Assembly (NCBI GenBank): GCA_007695035.1
Contig: REEO01000062.1
Coordinates: forward strand, 1 to 54,499
Length of the DNA stretch: 54,499 nt
DNA from: Saprospirales bacterium
GTDB lineage: Bacteria > Bacteroidota > Bacteroidia > Chitinophagales > Saprospiraceae
Reading direction: 5' to 3'
Part shown: one piece after another, positions 26,576-35,472 of the stretch
Position numbering within the stretch: the first letter of the stretch is position 1
Layout of the letters: each line of letters opens with the position of its first letter
Made by a program: the position numbers and the translations under genes
Notes under the pieces: generated by a model
What the model was told of the DNA's origin: nothing
Database searches by the model: none
The model's input: only the letters and a program-made list of their open reading frames with translations

Positions 26576-27076
26576 TCAGCGGATCATATTAAAAACCGCC
26601 GTGGTGAGCCAGTTTTTTTCGGACTTGACGAGATTGTCAAGCGCCTTGTCTGTTTTTTTGGAGAAGTGGAGCACTTCATTGGTGACCTTGATCAATTCTC
26701 GGCCTTCTTCTGAATCCTGGTCCAACTCACTCAAACTCTCCAGTACGTCCATCATGGGTTCAAGCTCCCTTTTTTTGCGGTGCTTAATCACTTGCTTCAG
26801 CACGGTCCAAATGTCTTTTTCCGCATAAAAATACTCCTTGCGGTCACCGCATCTCAGTTCTTTGTGAACGAGGCCCCAGTCGATAAGGGTTCGGACATTT
26901 TGATTGACATTTCCTCTGGAGATTTTCAGCTCATCGATGATTTCGTTAGTACAGAGGGGAGTGGGGGAAATGAGAAGCAGGGCGTGCACCTGAGCCATTG
27001 TCCGGCTGATACCCCAGTTGGTACCCAGTTTTCCCCAGGATTCTATAAATTTCGACCTCGCTTCAGTTACTTCCAT
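26576..27076 (-). CDS. GbsR/MarR-family transcriptional regulator
   Basis: A 166-residue winged-helix DNA-binding protein of the GbsR branch: FIESWGKLGTNWGISRTMAQ at the N terminus (residues 10-29; typical for GbsR) leads into the wHTH region with TNEIIDELKISRGNVNQNVRTL (split as IIDELKISRGNVNQNV, about 43-65) and the wing GLVHKELRCGDRKEYFY. The C-terminal helices (about 85-166) form the dimerisation part. GbsR-type proteins in Bacillus respond to choline, but the ligand in Bacteroidota is unknown. A 7-base inverted repeat lies 28 bases upstream, consistent with autoregulation. It is between gcvT and DUF1015 on the minus strand. Confidence 0.85.
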   Translation of the reverse strand: MEVTEARSKFIESWGKLGTNWGISRTMAQVHALLLISPTPLCTNEIIDELKISRGNVNQNVRTLIDWGLVHKELRCGDRKEYFYAEKDIWTVLKQVIKHRKKRELEPMMDVLESLSELDQDSEEGRELIKVTNEVLHFSKKTDKALDNLVKSEKNWLTTAVFNMIR

Positions 27077-27103
27077 AATTTAGTACAGGCTTGATAGGAC
27101 TGA

Positions 27104-27123
27104 GATGTTTTGATATAAACATC
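27104..27123. promoter_or_regulatory. Candidate operator upstream of the GbsR-type gene
   Basis: GATGTTT and AAACATC form a perfect inverted repeat with a six-base spacer. A second, wider inverted pair, TTAGTACAG (27080-27088) and CTGTACTTAA (27150-27159), flanks it. The position fits an autoregulatory site for the regulator at 26576-27076. Confidence 0.45.
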
Positions 27124-27182
27124 CCTACACTGGTGTCCATCTGTTCACACTGTACTTAAAAGGAAATCACCCCCAATTTTGT

Positions 27183-28277
27183 TTAAGGATTGCGATAAAA
27201 GGGTAACTTTCCCACCTCTGCTTCAAGCTGCTTTTTCCCAACTTTCACAAATATCTTTGTGCCCGGTTTGCTGTATGGAATTGTCACATAACCCATGCCT
27301 ATCGGATGTCCGAGCGAGGGAGACTGCGTACCAGAGGTCACTCTTCCTATTTCATCACCCTCTGCATTCAAAATGGGATAATCCTTTCTCGGCACCCGCC
27401 TGGCGTCAACTGTAAATGCCACCAATTTTTGCCTTGGGCCTTCCTCTTTGACCTTTTTAATCTGATCTGATCCGATAAAATCTCCCTTTGATAATTTAGT
27501 CACCCAACCCAGACCTGCTTCGATGGGGGAAGTGTGATCGTCAATGTCATTTCCATAGAGGCAGTAGCCCATCTCCAACCTGAGGGTATCTCTGGCACCA
27601 AGCCCCGCCGGTTGCAATCCCTTTTCCGGGCCCGCATTCATAAGCGCATCCCAAATAACCGGTATCTGGTCGCTGCCTGTATAAATTTCAAAACCCCCTG
27701 ACCCGGTGTAACCGGTGGTGGAAACCAGGGTGTTTTCTATGCCCGCTACATTTCCCTTTTTGGAGTGATAAAATGGGAAGTCCTTAAGGTCAATATCAGT
27801 CAGTCCGGATAAAATTTCTTCAGCAGCCGGTCCCTGTAGTGCAATCAGACCCGTTTGATCGGAAATGTTCTCCAATTTAGCATCGAATTTATGGTGCTTG
27901 TTTACCCAGTCCCAGTCTTTTTCCACATTGGCTCCATTGACCACCAGCATATAGGACGGCTCTTCTGCGAATAGCCGATAAATAAGCAGATCATCAACTA
28001 TACCCCCTTTTTCATTGGGAAAATAAGCGTACTGCACCCTACCCGGGTACAATTTCCGGGCGTCATTTGAGCATAGATGCTGAACCAGCTCTGTGGCTTC
28101 TTTTCCCGTTACGAGAAATTCCCCCATGTGAGAGACATCAAACATTCCCGCTTTTTCTCTGACAGCCCGATGTTCTTCATTGATGGAAGAATAAACCACC
28201 GGCATCTCAAAACCCGCGAAGGGGCTCATTTTAGCTCCGAGATCTATGTGTTTTTGGTAAAGTGGTGTTTTTTTCAT
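27183..28277 (-). CDS. gcvT: Glycine cleavage system T protein (aminomethyltransferase)
   Basis: Moves the aminomethyl group from lipoyl-H-protein to tetrahydrofolate, releasing ammonia. The 364-residue protein shows the T-protein blocks MKKTPLYQKHIDLGAKMSPFAG (split: LGAKMSPFAGFEMPV), REKAGMFDVSHMGEFLVTG, GGIVDDLLIYRL, TTGYTGSGGFEIY and GLGARDTLRLEMGYCLYGND with the folate-site Asp (about 100 in DDLL). The length is standard. It starts 17 bases after the HEAT-cyclophilin gene, so the two are probably cotranscribed. gcvH and gcvP are not adjacent, which is common in this phylum. Confidence 0.95.
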   Translation of the reverse strand: MKKTPLYQKHIDLGAKMSPFAGFEMPVVYSSINEEHRAVREKAGMFDVSHMGEFLVTGKEATELVQHLCSNDARKLYPGRVQYAYFPNEKGGIVDDLLIYRLFAEEPSYMLVVNGANVEKDWDWVNKHHKFDAKLENISDQTGLIALQGPAAEEILSGLTDIDLKDFPFYHSKKGNVAGIENTLVSTTGYTGSGGFEIYTGSDQIPVIWDALMNAGPEKGLQPAGLGARDTLRLEMGYCLYGNDIDDHTSPIEAGLGWVTKLSKGDFIGSDQIKKVKEEGPRQKLVAFTVDARRVPRKDYPILNAEGDEIGRVTSGTQSPSLGHPIGMGYVTIPYSKPGTKIFVKVGKKQLEAEVGKLPFYRNP

Positions 28278-28294
28278 GAAAAGTATCTTTAGAT

Positions 28295-30349
28295 TTATTC
28301 GTTTAACAATTCTATTCGCTCGATGGTGGTTCCCACATCTGCTAGATGGACGGCCTCCATACCTTCATAAACCCTGCCAAATCTGGTGTAATTTCCATCC
28401 AAATGCATGGCCGGTGAATGGGTGATAAACCACTGCACCGATTCCGTATGCGGGCCTGCCGATGCCATTCCCAGGTATCCGGCCCCGTCAAAGTGAACCG
28501 GTGGCAATTCAGACCGGATGCTGTGGTCCAAACTTCCGAAACCATCTCCCACCGGGCATCCCCCCTGAATCACAAAATTGGGCACCACACGATGGATGTG
28601 TTTCCCGTCGTAATACCCCTCCAGTACATGTTCAATAAAGTTAACCACAGTGCCGGGATGCTCTTCTTTGGGAAGTTCGAGTCGCACATATCCCTTACTC
28701 AAGCGGATTAACACCCTCGCGGTATCGGGCAACCGATCGTACAATTCCCAGTTGATCGGATTGTTCCATCCGGGTTTTTTAAGTTCTTTTTGCTCCTCAA
28801 AAAGGGCATTGTAGGTGCGTACAACGGTGTTGTAAGTACCCACTTCACGACTTTCTTCGAGTTCCTCAAGTAGATTTATAAACAAATCCGGGTCTCTGAA
28901 GTGGTTTGAAAAAAATTCGTTGTTCTGAAGGAGGAGCTTACACACTTGTGACACTGGCCCGATCTCCGCGGATTCAAGGGCCGAACGGTAGGTATTTGCA
29001 ATCCTGCTGGCCACGGTGGCGCGGTTAAAATTGACCGCCGGTTTTTCCCGTGATACGCGTAGGGTATTTTCAAGGTGTCGAAGAATGGAAACCCTGAGAA
29101 AAGGATCCTCTTCCGAGTCAAACCACTCGATCAACTGCCTGTGATTTACCGGATCATAGCTCATAGCTTCCGCCCAAACAGACTTCACAAAGGGGTCCTC
29201 TTCCTGCTGGTACATCCTCCGTAAACTCTCGTTGATGGACCCTGCAGTTACTGTAAAGTAAAACGGCATGTTCTTCAAGCCTGCCCCATAGAGAAGTGCC
29301 CTGGTGCGCAAGGGTAGTGCATCGTTATCGGCCATGTTATGGATGTCGGTTGCCATATCGGTGGAAATGTGACGGACCAGCATTTGACCAGCCAACTGGC
29401 TAACCTGCGGGTGATCATCCTCAACCAATCGCATGCCAATTCCGGTGAGGTCCCCGACGCCCAGGGCATCGAGACTTCTGACTGCATTGGCCCGCACCCG
29501 GTAATCAGGATCGTTTTGAGCTACCCGGGCCAGAATTTCTCTCGCACGGGCCGATCTCACTTTACTCACAGCCAGGGCGAGAGCCATTCGAATTTCGGGA
29601 TCGCTCTCCTGCTCCAATTGTCTGGTTAGAATGTAGGCGTAATCCGTTAGGTCAATGCCCGGGGCTCTGGCGAGGTAATTGGCGGCTACCAGTCTTACAT
29701 TGTCGGGGAATTGATTTCTTGTGGCGTAGTTGATCATTACATCCGTTCCCTCCCGCAGGGTAATCCCTCGCACTGCAAAATTGAATAAGCCGCTGGATTG
29801 TCCCAAAAGGAGCAAGGTATCGGAAGGCCTGTAGGTAGTGATAGTCGCAAGCATTTCAAGGGCATTCTCATCCCCGCATTTACCCACGGCTTCAAGAATT
29901 CGGCTGTTTAATTGGTTGTACCGACCCAGGGTGTCATGAGCGCGAAATGCATTGATCAGGGGCGAAACCGCGGCTTGTATGCCTGTTTGTCCCATTGTCC
30001 AGGCAGCCATTGAAGCTACTTCCATGTGTGGATCGTGAAGCCTTTCTCCAATAGCGCTAATCACTGGCTGGCTGGAGTCTTTAATCGAAGCAAGTCTCAA
30101 AAGCGAGGCATATCTGGCGTAGGGTTCTTCGTGCTCGAGGTAATAGAGCAAACTGTCTGTTTCTGCCCTGTCTCCAAGATCGTAAATATTCCTGAACAAA
30201 CCAATGCGCAAATCGTATGGTAGATAGGTGTCCTCCTCTTCTACTTCCGGCATACATGACACCAAAAAAAGCAGAACAACGCCAATCAAGGGCAACAAAA
30301 TACCCGCAGCACCATTTTTACCCAGTTTGAACCTGATGGTTCTTACCAT
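28295..30349 (-). CDS. HEAT-repeat lipoprotein with C-terminal cyclophilin domain
   Basis: A 684-residue protein. A hydrophobic signal (about residues 16-32) ends in the lipobox VSC (Cys32). Residues 60-520 are tandem helical pairs of HEAT type (PVISAIGERLHDPHMEV, YRVRANAVRSLDALG, HPQVSQLAGQMLVRH). Residues 550-684 form a cyclophilin-type peptidyl-prolyl isomerase: YVRLELPKEEHPGTVVNFIE, KHIHRVVPNFVIQGG, GYLGMASAGPHTESVQWFI split as GMASAGPHTESVQWF, and GRVYEGMEAV. The active-site region FITHSPAMHLDGNYTRFG keeps the usual 'L-D-x-x-T-x-FG' pattern. A periplasm-facing folding factor with a protein-binding arm is inferred. It is upstream of gcvT. Confidence 0.85.
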   Translation of the reverse strand: MVRTIRFKLGKNGAAGILLPLIGVVLLFLVSCMPEVEEEDTYLPYDLRIGLFRNIYDLGDRAETDSLLYYLEHEEPYARYASLLRLASIKDSSQPVISAIGERLHDPHMEVASMAAWTMGQTGIQAAVSPLINAFRAHDTLGRYNQLNSRILEAVGKCGDENALEMLATITTYRPSDTLLLLGQSSGLFNFAVRGITLREGTDVMINYATRNQFPDNVRLVAANYLARAPGIDLTDYAYILTRQLEQESDPEIRMALALAVSKVRSARAREILARVAQNDPDYRVRANAVRSLDALGVGDLTGIGMRLVEDDHPQVSQLAGQMLVRHISTDMATDIHNMADNDALPLRTRALLYGAGLKNMPFYFTVTAGSINESLRRMYQQEEDPFVKSVWAEAMSYDPVNHRQLIEWFDSEEDPFLRVSILRHLENTLRVSREKPAVNFNRATVASRIANTYRSALESAEIGPVSQVCKLLLQNNEFFSNHFRDPDLFINLLEELEESREVGTYNTVVRTYNALFEEQKELKKPGWNNPINWELYDRLPDTARVLIRLSKGYVRLELPKEEHPGTVVNFIEHVLEGYYDGKHIHRVVPNFVIQGGCPVGDGFGSLDHSIRSELPPVHFDGAGYLGMASAGPHTESVQWFITHSPAMHLDGNYTRFGRVYEGMEAVHLADVGTTIERIELLNE

Positions 30350-30486
30350 TTTATGATTATTGAAAAAGCCCTGTTATTAAGACATCCACGATAATTATTC
30401 ATGCGGACTATCTCAAATAAAGTGCTAATATACACCAATTTGCTGGGATGAAAAGTCGGGCGTAAAGCGAATGGTATTGTCCCTGT

Positions 30487-30846
30487 TCACTTACCCTTCT
30501 TTTTTTCACGCCCGAAGTGCGGAAAACTTTTTATGTAGGCTATCACTGCAACGACACAAACCCCCACCATAATCAGGGTTCGAATTGTGGCCAAATTGTC
30601 TCCACCTTCCCAGGCGCGTTGAAAGGGCATGTAAAGTGCCAGGGTCACCAAAATGCTGTAGGCGGTTAGCGCGATCAGAACCTTTCTGTTTCCGTTCTTA
30701 ATGCCGTTGGAAAGGATCAAAAAGATCCCTCCAAAGCCCACTGGCAGCAAGGCAGTCCAGGAACCATTTTCAGCCGAAAACCAGGCCCAAAGTGAAAAGA
30801 CAATCAATGTAAAACCGGCGATTATTGTAGCGGGATATGGCTTCAT
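30487..30846 (-). CDS. Small four-helix membrane protein of unknown function
   Basis: A 119-residue integral membrane protein with four predicted transmembrane helices (about residues 6-24, 30-47, 56-75 and 87-106) and a basic C-terminal tail (FGREKKKGK). No catalytic or binding motif is visible and the family is not recognised. A TATTTTTG -7 element lies 24 bases upstream at 30870-30877 (minus strand), supporting it as a real, separately transcribed gene. Confidence 0.65.
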   Translation of the reverse strand: MKPYPATIIAGFTLIVFSLWAWFSAENGSWTALLPVGFGGIFLILSNGIKNGNRKVLIALTAYSILVTLALYMPFQRAWEGGDNLATIRTLIMVGVCVVAVIAYIKSFPHFGREKKKGK

Positions 30847-30869
30847 GTTAATCCATTTGATTGAAAGGG

Positions 30870-30877
30870 CAAAAATA
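30870..30877 (-). promoter_or_regulatory. -7 element of the four-helix membrane protein gene
   Basis: CAAAAATA on the plus strand reads TATTTTTG, a TAnnTTTG match. Confidence 0.5.
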
Positions 30878-30938
30878 GCACTTAAAGGTCAATTTTCCCC
30901 TTGATTAAAGACTATTTCTTAGCTGTATTCCCATTTGC

Positions 30939-31757
30939 TCAATTGATCTCAACTTCAAACACCAACCTCTCCGACTCATTGTTTACACCGTCGTATCCTG
31001 TTAGGAAAAACAAGTAGTCGTCTCTGACCAGCGTTTGTGGGATGGTAAAGTCGATTGTCAGTTCCGCTTCATTGACCGCTTCATTTAGTTTCTTTTCTGT
31101 GGCAGTGGAAAAATTTCTGCTTCCCCCCCGTCTGTAGGTGAGCTCTACCCTGCTGTTGTTGGAGAAGTCAAAATTCTTATTGTCTGAAATATTTACCCGG
31201 AAAGAAACCTGCTCTCCACGGTTTACAGAAAAATTTGAGCTGGCGGGAGGTTCAATAGCTCTGAGCTCCGGCTTGATAGTATCGTGTGGATTGAGCACAT
31301 GGAGGTTCCAGAAATCTGCTGTGGGAGAAGAATTCCCCGCCTGGTCAACCACCCGTAATTGCATGTGATAAAATCCCGCAGTTACCATTTCCGGAACCTC
31401 GAATTCAAAAACTTCCTCCACTTCGGATCCCTCCAGATCTACTAAATCCAATAAAAGCCAGTCTTCTGTGGACATGGTGCGGTGTCCGTGGCAATCGAAA
31501 TTGGGATGGATGTCGATCTTAAGTTGAGAAAGGGCGATATCATCGGTTATCAGTGCATCTACAGTTAAAATTTCCCCGCCCATTATTTTTATAGTATTGG
31601 GATCAAACTCACCACATACCTCCATGGGACCGGGTTCGGGAATGATGGAACGAAATTCAATGACCGGTGGAGTGTCGTCCACATCGTCACTGTCACAAGA
31701 GGAAAGTGCTAAGATTATGAAAGACAAAAGTAAGAGAAGGGGTAATTTGTGCAACAT
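30939..31757 (-). CDS. DUF4625 lipoprotein, candidate metal-binding partner of a TonB receptor
   Basis: A 272-residue lipoprotein (from MLHKLPLLLLLSF; lipobox LSSC, Cys19 in this numbering) with two immunoglobulin-like beta-sandwich segments (about residues 30-155 and 160-272). The first has the DUF4625 hallmark NFDCHGHR, a His-rich stretch that could hold a metal, as well as IDIHPNFDCHGH. Members of this family are found beside TonB receptors in Bacteroidota. Here the gene is divergent from a ZnuD-like receptor with a shared palindromic operator, so a role in zinc (or similar metal) acquisition at the surface is inferred. The longer start at 31805 would run into the operator and is rejected. 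Confidence 0.75.
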   Translation of the reverse strand: MLHKLPLLLLLSFIILALSSCDSDDVDDTPPVIEFRSIIPEPGPMEVCGEFDPNTIKIMGGEILTVDALITDDIALSQLKIDIHPNFDCHGHRTMSTEDWLLLDLVDLEGSEVEEVFEFEVPEMVTAGFYHMQLRVVDQAGNSSPTADFWNLHVLNPHDTIKPELRAIEPPASSNFSVNRGEQVSFRVNISDNKNFDFSNNSRVELTYRRGGSRNFSTATEKKLNEAVNEAELTIDFTIPQTLVRDDYLFFLTGYDGVNNESERLVFEVEIN

Positions 31758-31783
31758 ACCATCCAAAGTTTTTAAAATAACAC

Positions 31784-31804
31784 TACTTTTGCAACTATGT
31801 TGCA
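31784..31804 (+). promoter_or_regulatory. Divergent operator and -7 element, candidate zinc-responsive site
   Basis: TGCAACTATGTTGCA (31790-31804) is a perfect 15-base palindrome: six-base arms around TAT. The plus-strand -7 element TACTTTTG (31784-31791) overlaps its left end, so a bound repressor would cover the transcription start of the ZnuD-like receptor. On the minus strand a TTG inside the palindrome (31794-31792) lies 20 bases from a near-consensus -7, AAACTTTG (31771-31764), so the site could control both genes. A Fur/Zur-family regulator is an inference. Confidence 0.6.
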
Positions 31805-31885
31805 CCTATTCCGTTTTTTTAACTATTTACAGAAGTGGCGACTCTGTCAGTAGGCGAGAAATAATCATCAAGAAATGAGATAATT

Positions 31886-34231
31886 TTGAGTATTGGAAGA
31901 GCAATGTGGTTTTTTCTATTCACCCTCTTTTTTCAGGAGGTTAGTGCACAGCACTTTGTCCGTGGGGTGGTGGTTGATGAGACCAGGCGACCCTTGCCCG
32001 GGGCAACCGTATGCACCTACCCCGATACCATTTGTACCAGTGCAGATATCAATGGGGTTTTTGAGATTAGAAGGCGCACTCCCGCTAGAAAGATGGAAGT
32101 GCGCTATGTGGGATTTGAAACCAAAGAGATTGAAATTGACCTTTTAGACCCGCCCGACCACTTTCACGTCAGAATGAAACCCGCAGATAAATACCTGGAC
32201 GAGATCCTCATTGGTGAAGATCGAATTGCCAGAGATGTATTTCAACCTGTTCAGATAATAGGTCGCGACCTTTTTGAAACAGAAGCGGCAGGTAATTTTT
32301 CAGAAGCACTGTCCCGCCTGCCAGGATTGAACAGCATAAGCATGGGAGTGGGCGTGGGCAAACCCGTAATTAGAGGCCTGTACTCCAATCGCGTTATTGT
32401 CACCGACCACGGAGTAAAACAAGAAAGTCACCAATGGGGTACCGACCACGGGCTGGAAATTGATCAGTTCAGACCGGGTGTGGTAGAAGTGGTTAAAGGA
32501 CCCACTTCGCTGGAACACGGTTCGGATGGGCTGGGTGGAACGCTGAGAATAAGACCCGATCCCATAGCCGAAAAAAACAGACTAGATGGACGAATAAGTG
32601 GCATTGGCAAATCAAACAACAACCACTACGGTGTCGGGGCGAATTTATCTGCATCCGGGGAAAAACTCTTTGGCTCGGTAAATTTAAACCGGCATTCATA
32701 TGCGGACTACAGGGTGCCCGCCGAAAATTTTGTGTACAACACCTTTGAATTGCCCATACACAATGAGCGCTTAAAAAACACGGCTGGCCGTGAGTCGGCA
32801 ATGAGTATAACCACCGGCTTTCGGGATGACAATCACCTGTTTCGCATTTCTTTTTCCGAATACCAATTGGAAAGCGGGATATTCCCGGGTGCTTTTGGTT
32901 TGCCAAACGCCTACTCACTGGCAGAAACGGGTGATGACCGCCTCATCAACCTTCCCAAACAAGAAGCGAATCACCGGCAATTGGCAGTAAACTACACCCG
33001 CATATTCAGTGGAGAGGAGAGATTGGAGTTCACAGCGGGTTTGCAGCGGAACAAGCGAAGGGAATTTTCCTTTCCCGAATTTCACGCCATCCCCAACAGA
33101 GGCAGCAATGAGAGGCTCGCCCTTCTGCTCGATCTCACTACAGTCAGTTTGGATGCGGTTTACAGGAATGGAGAAAGTTGGTCAGCGGGGGTAAATTTCC
33201 AGAACCAAAAAAATGAAATAGGAGGATTTGACTATTTTTTGCCACCTTTTGAAACATTGCGGTTGGGTGGTTTTGCTACCCGGAAGTTCGATTTGAGTGA
33301 GAGAACGGATTTAAGCGCCGGACTCCGTTTGGACTACGGGAGAAACAAAGGGGAGCGGGCCGGCAGGAAAGTTTGGGATACCAGCGGTGGTGTAATCGAC
33401 TCATTGATATCTCCTGAGGAGGACCGCCAATTTTTTAACTTTGCCGCTTCCACAGGGTTTGTGCATCGCTTGGAGTTACTGGAGGGATTGGAGTTTTCGG
33501 CACAATTGGGTAAGAGTTTCAGGATACCCTACCCCGTTGAAACTTCAGCCAATGGAGTGCATCACGGCACATTTCGTCACGAGAAGGGATTGCCGGGTTT
33601 GAAATCTGAACACGGTTATCAACTTGACCTCGGAATGAATTTGTTTCGCCCCGGCTTTTTTGTTGCTTTTTCTCCTTACTTCTATTATTTCAACAATTAC
33701 ATCTATCTCAGACCGGGAGCGTCCTTTTCACCCTTACCTGATGCCGGCCAACTCTACCAATATGAGCAGCACGATGTCATATACGCGGGCTTTGAAATCG
33801 AATGGGAGGTCATTTTGACGCGAGGATTGTCTTTAAATCAGGGCTTCGAAGTCGTTTGGAACCACAATCTCGATACCAGGCTACCTCTTCCATTCACACC
33901 ACCGGCATCTGTTCGAACCGAGTTGAAGTGGCAAAATGGGCTTGATGGCAGTTGGATTCGCCTGACACCTTATGTTGCCCACCGGTATTCATTTTCCCAG
34001 AACCGGGTTGACCGCAATGAGTTGAAGACTCCGGGCTATCACCTCGTCAATGCCGGAATTCAAACTGTATTCCCCGGTATTTTAGATGGATTGCAAATGC
34101 GCTTTCAGGTGCACAACCTGGCTGATGAAAAGTATTTCAACCACCTAAGTCGGTACCGTCAGATCGGCATTCCCGAGCAGGGGCGCAACTACACACTCCA
34201 GGTGAATTTACCCTTCACCTTTTTCTTATAA
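31886..34231 (+). CDS. ZnuD-like TonB-dependent receptor, probable zinc/metal uptake
   Basis: Outer-membrane active transporter of 781 residues. From the TTG start it has a signal peptide with an Arg in the n-region (MSIGRAMWFFLFTLFFQEVSAQ, in parts: SIGRAMWFFLFTLF then EVSAQ). A carboxypeptidase-regulatory-like domain follows (about 25-105), then a plug domain (about 115-230). The plug contains GVGKPVIRGLYSNRVIVTDHG and QESHQWGTDHGLEI, which match the 'GVGxPVIRGL...QQWGxEHG' pattern of ZnuD-type receptors. The barrel ends in an aromatic (NLPFTFFL). An alternative ATG lies at 31904, but that shortened signal lacks a positive charge. The divergent DUF4625 lipoprotein and shared operator support metal uptake; zinc is the best guess. 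Confidence 0.85.
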   Translation: MSIGRAMWFFLFTLFFQEVSAQHFVRGVVVDETRRPLPGATVCTYPDTICTSADINGVFEIRRRTPARKMEVRYVGFETKEIEIDLLDPPDHFHVRMKPADKYLDEILIGEDRIARDVFQPVQIIGRDLFETEAAGNFSEALSRLPGLNSISMGVGVGKPVIRGLYSNRVIVTDHGVKQESHQWGTDHGLEIDQFRPGVVEVVKGPTSLEHGSDGLGGTLRIRPDPIAEKNRLDGRISGIGKSNNNHYGVGANLSASGEKLFGSVNLNRHSYADYRVPAENFVYNTFELPIHNERLKNTAGRESAMSITTGFRDDNHLFRISFSEYQLESGIFPGAFGLPNAYSLAETGDDRLINLPKQEANHRQLAVNYTRIFSGEERLEFTAGLQRNKRREFSFPEFHAIPNRGSNERLALLLDLTTVSLDAVYRNGESWSAGVNFQNQKNEIGGFDYFLPPFETLRLGGFATRKFDLSERTDLSAGLRLDYGRNKGERAGRKVWDTSGGVIDSLISPEEDRQFFNFAASTGFVHRLELLEGLEFSAQLGKSFRIPYPVETSANGVHHGTFRHEKGLPGLKSEHGYQLDLGMNLFRPGFFVAFSPYFYYFNNYIYLRPGASFSPLPDAGQLYQYEQHDVIYAGFEIEWEVILTRGLSLNQGFEVVWNHNLDTRLPLPFTPPASVRTELKWQNGLDGSWIRLTPYVAHRYSFSQNRVDRNELKTPGYHLVNAGIQTVFPGILDGLQMRFQVHNLADEKYFNHLSRYRQIGIPEQGRNYTLQVNLPFTFFL

Positions 34232-34521
34232 CCGCCATTAACTCACACTAAAGCGGTAATTATTGCTGGAATACACTTCTATACCCATGGTCGATTAACC
34301 CCATCTGTTATCATTGAATTACAAGTAAAGGTTGTTCAATAAATATTTATTTAATCACTCAAAACATGTTGTTTTTTGAAACGTTAAAAGACCGAAATGG
34401 CGTAATAATGTTTAAAGCGCTTTTATTTAACCGTGTTTTTTGAAGTAATCGGTGACCACATTACAATAAAAATTATGTAAAAAACCTAATCACCGGCTGA
34501 AGAAAATTTTGTTGAAAGCCA
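34232..34521. other. Intergenic region upstream of the OmpA-like gene
   Basis: AT-rich spacer with no gene-like frame, no strong hairpin and no RNA signature recognised. Confidence 0.35.
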
Positions 34522-34529
34522 TATATTTG
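34522..34529 (+). promoter_or_regulatory. -7 element of the OmpA/MotB-like lipoprotein gene
   Basis: TATATTTG matches TAnnTTTG; the leader to the ATG at 34584 would be about 50 bases. Confidence 0.55.
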
Positions 34530-34583
34530 CGTCCCGAAATCAATTAATTAATTACAGTTACGAAATATTAAAAACTACGTAAT

Positions 34584-35348
34584 ATGACTTTTCAAAGACT
34601 ATCATTAGTATTCGGTCTTGCTGCTGCCTTGTTGCTCACTTCATGTGTGTCCAACAGAAAGTTTAATGAGATGATGGATGAAAAAGATGCCATTCAATCC
34701 CAGTTGCAAGATGCCAATGACCGCATTTCTCAAATGCAAAGTGAAATGGATGACCTCAGAAGCAGAACGGATGATCTGCAAAGTGAAAGAGACAGATTAA
34801 CCTCTGATTTTGAAAGAGCCAACAGAGAAGCTCAGGAAGCGCAGGCCGCCATGCAAGCCAATGAAGAGCGCCTAAATCGCCTCAATGAAGAATTGGCGAA
34901 AGCTTTCGTAGTCTTTGAAAAAAGTGGCATGGAAGTGCACGAGCGCAACGGAAAGTTCTACCTGGTAGTTGACGATCCTATCAAGTACCGCTCAGCTTCT
35001 ACAGCCCTTAGTCGCAGAGACATGAATGTGGTAGAGGCCATGGCCGAACTCCTCAAGAACAACGAGGATATGCACCTGATCGTAGAAGGTCATACCGATG
35101 ATGTACCCATCCACACCGAAGTGTTCAGAGATAACTGGGATCTCAGTGTAGCAAGATCAACTCGCGTTATCAGACAATTGGTTCGACTGGGTGTTGATCC
35201 CTCTCAATTGACTGCAGCCGGTGTTGCGGAATTCCAGCCTTTCGCCACAGAAAATCCCGGTTCAGCTGCTACCAGAGCAGAAAATAGAAGAACCGAGTTT
35301 ATCCTTATCCCAAATATGGGAGGGGTTTATGAGGTTTATAAAGACTAA
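34584..35348 (+). CDS. OmpA/MotB-like peptidoglycan-binding lipoprotein with coiled coil
   Basis: A 254-residue lipoprotein (lipobox LTSC, Cys21) with a long coiled coil (about residues 28-105; heptad-like stretches rich in Gln/Glu/Arg such as DRISQMQSEMDDLRSRTDD) and a C-terminal OmpA-like domain (about 120-248). Peptidoglycan-binding landmarks are present: LIVEGHTDDVPIH, DNWDLSVARSTRVIRQL and the RAENRRTEFIL motif with the Asp and Arg that contact diaminopimelate. The 'GHTDDVPI...WDLSVAR' version is the MotB-like flavour. A structural role linking the outer membrane to the wall is expected. It is followed by a strong terminator. Confidence 0.9.
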   Translation: MTFQRLSLVFGLAAALLLTSCVSNRKFNEMMDEKDAIQSQLQDANDRISQMQSEMDDLRSRTDDLQSERDRLTSDFERANREAQEAQAAMQANEERLNRLNEELAKAFVVFEKSGMEVHERNGKFYLVVDDPIKYRSASTALSRRDMNVVEAMAELLKNNEDMHLIVEGHTDDVPIHTEVFRDNWDLSVARSTRVIRQLVRLGVDPSQLTAAGVAEFQPFATENPGSAATRAENRRTEFILIPNMGGVYEVYKD

Positions 35349-35409
35349 TTTACTTTCCCATAATCCGCATAAGAAGGTTATGGAATCTTGTAAAAACAAT
35401 ACTACGAAC

Positions 35410-35435
35410 GGGCAGGAGAAATCCTGCCCTTTTTT
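35410..35435 (+). terminator. Rho-independent terminator after the OmpA-like gene
   Basis: GGGCAGGA (35410-35417), a GAAA tetraloop, TCCTGCCC (35422-35429) and a run of six T. Eight perfect GC-rich pairs. Confidence 0.9.
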
Positions 35436-35472
35436 CATTCATGCCATTACACTGGCGATCTAAATTATTTTT

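Noticed and set aside
31597-31878. A plus-strand frame antisense to the DUF4625 gene
   Set aside because: It overlaps the operator and a clearly real gene on the other strand.
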